Part shown: positions 6,333-10,295 of the stretch, piece by piece | Position numbering within the stretch: the first letter of the stretch is position 1 | Layout of the letters: each line of letters opens with the position of its first letter | NCBI GenBank assembly: GCA_013694635.1 | Contig: JACDCA010000401.1 | Coordinates: forward strand, 1 to 10,295 | DNA length: 10,295 bases | Direction: 5' to 3' | DNA from: Acidobacteriota bacterium | GTDB lineage: Bacteria > Acidobacteriota > Vicinamibacteria > Vicinamibacterales > 2-12-FULL-66-21 | Made by a program: the position numbers and the translations under genes | The notes under the pieces: generated by a model | Told to the model about the DNA's origin: nothing | Seen by the model: the letters and a program-made list of their open reading frames with translations, nothing else | Databases searched by the model: none

Positions 6333-7199
6333 ATGACCCGACGCACACAACGAACATCGGCCCTGACGATGGCTGCGCTCGTCAGCGCATCCTTATCATC
6401 CGCGCAGACCACCGTCGCGCTGCGCAAGAACAGCTTCACTCCGGCGCAGGACGTCCAGGTCGGTCAGCGGGCCGCTACGGATGCGCGCCGCCAGCTGCCG
6501 ATGCTCAACGACGGACCCACCGATGCGTTTGTCGAGCGTGTCGGACGCCGGCTCGTGGCTGCCGTTCCCGCGCGCTTTCGTCATTCGGGCTTCCGATATT
6601 CATTCGACGTGGTGAACCTGCGCGAGATCAACGCCTTCGCGTTGCCGGGCGGGCCGATGTTCCTCCACCGCGGAACGCTCCAGGCCGCGCGGACAGACGA
6701 CGAAGTCGCCGGCGTCATGGCGCACGAACTGGCGCACGTCGTTTTGAGGCACGGCACCCTGCAGGCGTCGAAGGCGCAGAAGTTTCAGTTCGGTGCGCTC
6801 GCCGGCCAGATCATCGGCTCGATCGTCGGCGGCAACACGGGGCAGATCATCGCCCAGAGCTCGCAGGTCGGCCTTGGCACCTACTTTTTGAAATACGGAC
6901 GTGAGTACGAGCGCGAAGCGGACCTGCTCGGCGCGCAGATCATGGCCCGCGCCGGCTACGACCCGCGGCATATGGCCAACATGTTCAGAACCATCGCGCA
7001 GCAGGGGGGCGGCCGTGGACCGGAGTGGCTGAGCAGCCATCCGGATCCAGGCAACCGCTACGCCTCCATCAACCGCGAAGCTTCGATGCTGCGGGTGGCC
7101 GGCGCCGCGAACACGGGCGCATCATTCACGTCGGTCCGCTCCCGCCTCGCGCGAATAGCGCCGGCGCCGTCCGCGCAGCAGCTCGCGCGGCGTCGCTAG
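6333..7199 (+). CDS. Exported M48 family metallopeptidase
   Basis: A 288-residue zinc protease of the periplasmic M48 type (related to BepA/LoiP-like proteins). The ATG at 6333 gives a signal peptide (SALTMAALVSASLSSA, cleavage near residue 24); an ATG at 6369 would shorten it. The fold begins with DVQVGQRAATDARRQLPML, typical of the group. The metal site is H131-E-L-A-H135 with third ligand E195 in EREADLLG, and the conserved INAFALPGG lies before it. A glycine-rich hydrophobic stretch (GALAGQIIGSIVGG) follows the HExxH helix; it is common in the family and not a membrane span. SSHPDPGNRYASI near the end is also conserved. The members lack the membrane helices of HtpX and lack the TPR repeats of BepA here, as the protein stops soon after. 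Relatives degrade misassembled outer-membrane proteins; such a quality-control role is an inference. It is divergent from the lipoprotein (168 bases between starts). Confidence 0.92.
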   Translation: MTRRTQRTSALTMAALVSASLSSAQTTVALRKNSFTPAQDVQVGQRAATDARRQLPMLNDGPTDAFVERVGRRLVAAVPARFRHSGFRYSFDVVNLREINAFALPGGPMFLHRGTLQAARTDDEVAGVMAHELAHVVLRHGTLQASKAQKFQFGALAGQIIGSIVGGNTGQIIAQSSQVGLGTYFLKYGREYEREADLLGAQIMARAGYDPRHMANMFRTIAQQGGGRGPEWLSSHPDPGNRYASINREASMLRVAGAANTGASFTSVRSRLARIAPAPSAQQLARRR

Positions 7200-7226
7200 A
7201 GCTCACGGGCAACCAGAAGACCAGGA

Positions 7227-7246
7227 GGGATCGCGGGCCGCGACCC
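7227..7246 (+). other. Possible hairpin after the M48 gene
   Basis: GGG, a bulged A, and TCGC (7227-7234) can pair with GCGACCC (7240-7246) around a five-base loop. It lies 27 bases after the M48 stop, a suitable place for a terminator, but the bases after it (CTACTTG) are not a T tract. It could equally be chance in GC-rich DNA. Confidence 0.25.
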
Positions 7247-7266
7247 CTACTTGTAAGGTCCGACGT

Positions 7267-7317
7267 CTCCGTTCGCTCCGTTCCTCCTGTGAACTTCACT
7301 CTCTCCGTCCCCTCCGT
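7267..7317. repeat. Periodic CTCCGT tract in the intergenic gap, possible decayed palindrome arm
   Basis: CTCCGT occurs four times, starting at 7267, 7276, 7303 and 7312; every interval is a multiple of 9 (9, 27, 9). The last copy reads CCTCCGTGCGGT, close to the CTCCGTGGTT end of the palindrome at 5446-5463. No matching opposite arm is visible. It may be one arm of a related repeat that has lost its partner. Confidence 0.4.
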
Positions 7318-7338
7318 GCGGTCAAAGCTCTCCTCACC

Positions 7339-7344
7339 TATACT
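7339..7344 (+). promoter_or_regulatory. Candidate -10 box for the Tricorn-like gene
   Basis: TATACT differs from the TATAAT consensus by one base and lies 33 bases before the ATG at 7378, which would give a leader of roughly 27 bases carrying AAAGGA (7367-7372) as ribosome binding site. No clear -35 sequence stands 16-18 bases upstream, so this is a candidate only. Confidence 0.4.
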
Positions 7345-7377
7345 TACGCCGTCTCGCTCAACCTTCAAAGGATGCCC

Positions 7378-10295
7378 ATGCGTAAGCTCCAACTGCTGTT
7401 CACGGCCGCCGTTTTATGCGGTCTCGCCCCGCTGGCTTCAACCCTCTCCGCACGCGTGGATCCGGCGGATACGCAGCTGCTGACGCAGCCGGCGATCAGC
7501 GCGAACCACATCGCCTTCATTTACGCCGGTGATCTTTTTGCCGCCGACAGCAAGGGGACGAACGTCCGGCGGTTGACGACCGACGACGGGCTCGAGTCGA
7601 ACCCGGTGTTTTCGCCGGATGGGAAGACGATCGCGTTCAGCGCTCAGTACGACGGCAACACGGATGTGTATATCGTGCCGGTGAGCGGCGGTCCGCCCGT
7701 GCGTCTGACCTGGCATCCCGGCGCGGACAGTGTGCAGAGCTTCACGCCGGACGGCAAGGGCATCCTCTTCACCTCGCAGCGCGCGACGTTCACGGGTAGC
7801 TACGCGCAGCTCTTCACGGTGCCGGCCACCGGCGGGATGGAGGAGCAGCTGCCGATCCCGAATGCGGCGCGCGCGAGCTATTCGCCCGACGGCCAGCGTA
7901 TCGCCTATAACCCGATCGCCCCGCGCTTCACGCAATGGAAGCAGTACCGCGGCGGGACGGTATCGCAGCTGTGGCTCTACAACTCGAAGGGGCACGGGAT
8001 CGAGAAGGTTCCGCAGCCGGCGGATCGCTCCAACGACACCGACCCGATGTGGATCGGCGACACGGTCTTCTTCCGTTCCGACCGGAATGGCGAGTTCAAC
8101 ATCTTCTCGTACGACACGAAGGGGAAGCAGGTTCGCCAGGTCACGCGCCACGAGGATTTCCCAGTGCTCAACGCCTCCACCGGCGCCGGCCGGATCGTCT
8201 ACGAACAGGCCGGCGTGCTGCACGTGCTGGATCCGAAGACGGGGAAGAGTGACCGGCTGACGATCGGCGTGGCGTCGGACCTGCGCGAGACACGAGCGAG
8301 GTTCGTGAAAGGCACGCGGTGGATTCGCAGTGCGGCGCTTTCGCCGACCGGGAGTCGCGCGGCGTTCGACTTTCGCGGCGAGATCGTCACGGTACCTGGT
8401 GAGAAAGGGGACGTTCGCAACCTCACCAACAGCGTGACTGCGCACGACCGGTTCCCGGCGTGGTCGCCCGATGGACGCTCGATCGCCTGGTTCTCGGATG
8501 CCAAAGGGGAGTACCAGCTGTACATCGGGAACCAGGACGGCAAGGGAGAGCCGCGCGCGATCAAGGTCATCGGCGAAGGCTTCTATCGCGATCCCGTCTG
8601 GTCTCCTGACTCGCAGAAAATCGCGTACTTCGACAACTCGCTCACCGTCTACTGGGTGGACCTCAAGAGCGGCGTGTCGAAGAAGATCGCCTCGCAGCCG
8701 CTCTACGGGCCGGTGATCGTCATCAGCTACGCCTGGTCGCCCGACTCGAAATGGCTCGCCTACGCGATGGACAACCAGGCCAACCTCACGACGGTCTACG
8801 CGCACTCGACCGAGCAGGGAAAGTCGTTCCAGGTGAGCGACGGTCTCAGCGACGTCAGCGACCCGGCGTTCGACAGGAACGGCAAGTATCTCTATTTCTT
8901 CGCTTCGACCGACGCGGGGCCGGTCAAAGATTGGTTCGCGCAGTCGAACGCCGACATGCGCGCCACCTCGAACATCTACGTCGCGGTGCTCCCGAACGAC
9001 GTGCCGTCGCCGATCGCCAGGGAGAGCGACGAGGAGAAGCCGGCCGACCCGAAAGCACCGGGGGACAAGCCCTCTGGGGAAAAGCCTGCCGGTGACAAGC
9101 CCGCGGGGGACAAGCTGCCGCCGGAAGACAAGTCCGCGGAGAAACCCGCGGAAAAGAAAGCTCCCTTCAGGATCGATTTCGAGGGGCTGCAGTACCGCAT
9201 CCTCGATCTGCCCGTCCCCGCGGGCACGCTCACGAACCTCCAGACCGGCGCCGCGGGGCACATCTATTACCTGAAGACCGCGGACGGCAAGACGTCGCTG
9301 AACCGCTACGACCTCAACGCGCGCAAGAACGAGGTCCTGCTTCCCGAGGCCAACGACTACATCGTTTCCGCAGACGCCAAGAAGCTGCTCTATCGCAATG
9401 GCACCAACTGGTCGATCGTGCCGACGACGAGAGCGATCCAGCCGGCGGAAGGCCGGATCGCAGTGGACACGATAGAGGTGCGGGTCGATCCCCAGGCGGA
9501 GTGGAAGCAGATCTTCGACGAAGCGTGGCGCATCAACCGCGACTACTTCTACGCGCCCAACATGCACGGCGTGGACTGGGCGAAGCAGAAAGCGAAGTAC
9601 GCCGCGTTCCTGCCGCACGTCGCGACGCGATCGGATCTCAACCGCGTGATGCAGTGGATGTCGAGCGAGCTGGCCGTCGGGCACCACCGCGTTGGCGGCG
9701 GCGACAGCCTGACTGAGCCGCGAACAGTGCCGGGAGGACTGCTCGGCGCCGACTACGAGATCGCGAACGGACGATACAGATTAAAGAAGGTGTACGGCGG
9801 CCTGAACTGGAACCCCCAGCTTCGTGCGCCGCTCACCGAGCCGGGCGTGAACGCCCGGTCGGGCGAGTACCTGCTCGCGGTCAACGGCAAGGACCTCCGT
9901 CCGCCCACGAACCTGTACAGCCTGTTCGAGAACACCTCCGGCAAGATCGTCGAGATCACCCTTGGCCCGAATCCGGACGGGTCCGGATCGCGGCAGGTGC
10001 AGGTCGTCCCCGTCGGGAACGAAGCCGCCTTGCGGAATCGCGACTGGGTCGAAGGCAATCTGAAGAAAGTCGACAAGGCGACCGGAGGTCGCGTCGCCTA
10101 CGTCTACGTTCCCAATACCGCCACCGCGGGGCACGCGTATTTCAAACGCTACTTCTACCCCCAGGTGAACAAGGAAGGGGTGATCGTCGACGAACGGTTC
10201 AACGGCGGCGGCAGCGTCGCCGACTATTACATCGACATCCTGCAGCGTCCGTTCATCGCCAACTGGGCGATGCGGTACGGGGCGGACCTCAAGAC
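7378..10295 (+). CDS. Exported Tricorn-like S41 family protease (3' end missing)
   Basis: Open to the end of the window: 972 codons and two bases. The ATG at 7378 follows AAAGGA by 5 bases and starts a signal peptide (MRKLQLLFTAAVLCGLAPLA, cleavage near residue 25); ATG 7372 is in frame but overlaps the binding site. Residues about 35-545 hold two beta-propeller regions with repeated SPDGKTIAF-type blades (SPDGQRIAY, SPDGRSIAWFS, SPDSQKIAYF, SPDSKWLAY). A Lys/Glu/Pro linker spans 549-596. After more propeller sequence comes the helical domain (EWKQIFDEAWRINRDYFY) with catalytic-type H769 in SELAVGHHRVGGGD, a PDZ domain (about 790-890), and the S41 core ending in VIVDERFNGGG (D938, N942). The nucleophilic serine lies beyond the window. 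Archaeal Tricorn is cytosolic and shortens proteasome products; the signal peptide here places this homologue in the periplasm, where it probably degrades oligopeptides. Confidence 0.93.
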   Translation, partial: MRKLQLLFTAAVLCGLAPLASTLSARVDPADTQLLTQPAISANHIAFIYAGDLFAADSKGTNVRRLTTDDGLESNPVFSPDGKTIAFSAQYDGNTDVYIVPVSGGPPVRLTWHPGADSVQSFTPDGKGILFTSQRATFTGSYAQLFTVPATGGMEEQLPIPNAARASYSPDGQRIAYNPIAPRFTQWKQYRGGTVSQLWLYNSKGHGIEKVPQPADRSNDTDPMWIGDTVFFRSDRNGEFNIFSYDTKGKQVRQVTRHEDFPVLNASTGAGRIVYEQAGVLHVLDPKTGKSDRLTIGVASDLRETRARFVKGTRWIRSAALSPTGSRAAFDFRGEIVTVPGEKGDVRNLTNSVTAHDRFPAWSPDGRSIAWFSDAKGEYQLYIGNQDGKGEPRAIKVIGEGFYRDPVWSPDSQKIAYFDNSLTVYWVDLKSGVSKKIASQPLYGPVIVISYAWSPDSKWLAYAMDNQANLTTVYAHSTEQGKSFQVSDGLSDVSDPAFDRNGKYLYFFASTDAGPVKDWFAQSNADMRATSNIYVAVLPNDVPSPIARESDEEKPADPKAPGDKPSGEKPAGDKPAGDKLPPEDKSAEKPAEKKAPFRIDFEGLQYRILDLPVPAGTLTNLQTGAAGHIYYLKTADGKTSLNRYDLNARKNEVLLPEANDYIVSADAKKLLYRNGTNWSIVPTTRAIQPAEGRIAVDTIEVRVDPQAEWKQIFDEAWRINRDYFYAPNMHGVDWAKQKAKYAAFLPHVATRSDLNRVMQWMSSELAVGHHRVGGGDSLTEPRTVPGGLLGADYEIANGRYRLKKVYGGLNWNPQLRAPLTEPGVNARSGEYLLAVNGKDLRPPTNLYSLFENTSGKIVEITLGPNPDGSGSRQVQVVPVGNEAALRNRDWVEGNLKKVDKATGGRVAYVYVPNTATAGHAYFKRYFYPQVNKEGVIVDERFNGGGSVADYYIDILQRPFIANWAMRYGADLK
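9022..9165 (+). repeat. In-frame Lys/Glu/Pro repeat linker inside the Tricorn-like gene
   Basis: Residues 549-596 of the protease are low-complexity: units such as GDKPSGEKPAGDKPAGDK repeat every four or five residues and the DNA repeats GGGGACAAG-like words. The stretch replaces ordinary propeller sequence and is likely a flexible, exposed, highly charged loop. The repeat may vary in length between strains by replication slippage. Confidence 0.7.

Noticed and set aside
7438..9687. Very long open frame (749 codons) on the minus strand opposite the Tricorn-like gene
   Set aside because: The plus strand encodes a recognisable protease in this stretch. The minus-strand product is an Arg/Val-rich composition artefact without recognisable domains.

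Overview
The window is GC-rich, densely coded and carries no tRNA, rRNA or CRISPR array that I can see. The gene content is an exported Tricorn-type S41 protease with a signal peptide, a fused-looking pair of M16 peptidases, an M28 peptidase with a PA insert, a periplasmic-type M48 peptidase and two lipoproteins of unknown function. Together with CACAGAG/CTCCGTGG palindromes between genes, this fits a Gram-negative soil or sediment bacterium. Acidobacteriota of the Vicinamibacteria type is my best guess, by inference from gene content rather than from any marker gene.

Layout, left to right. (1) Positions 1-1789: the end of one M16 peptidase and a complete second M16 protein, overlapping by one base and so probably translationally coupled. 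The second has lost the zinc-binding HxxEH motif and looks like the non-catalytic half of a heterodimer. (2) 1790-1872: a CACAGAG palindrome between converging genes. (3) 1873-2448, minus strand: a proline-rich lipoprotein. (4) 2554-4197: an exported M28 metallopeptidase, divergent from the lipoprotein, with all metal ligands intact. (5) 4235-5412: a tight plus-strand run of vapB antitoxin, vapC PIN-domain toxin (14 bp overlap) and a PnuC-type nicotinamide riboside transporter (1 bp gap). vapB sits directly behind an extended -10 box and may be leaderless. (6) 5411-5463: a second palindrome of the same style, again between converging genes. (7) 5490-6164, minus strand: a glycine-zipper lipoprotein with a strong ribosome binding site. 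(8) 6333-7199: an M48 metallopeptidase with signal peptide, divergent from it. (9) 7200-7377: a non-coding gap with a periodic CTCCGT tract and a plausible promoter. (10) 7378 to the window end: a Tricorn-like protease, cut off before its nucleophilic serine.

The unifying theme is cell-envelope proteolysis. Five peptidases from M16, M28, M48 and S41 lie within about 10 kb, and every one whose N-terminus is visible carries a signal peptide. The Tricorn-like enzyme could cut oligopeptides that the M28 enzyme then trims to amino acids; this division of labour is an inference. The genes are not one operon, because two lipoprotein genes on the opposite strand and the toxin-antitoxin/PnuC cassette interrupt them. 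I did not find a clearly new biological system. The points most worth a second look are the vapBC-pnuC coupling, the leaderless vapB signal, the palindromes at convergent junctions and the degenerate M16 partner.
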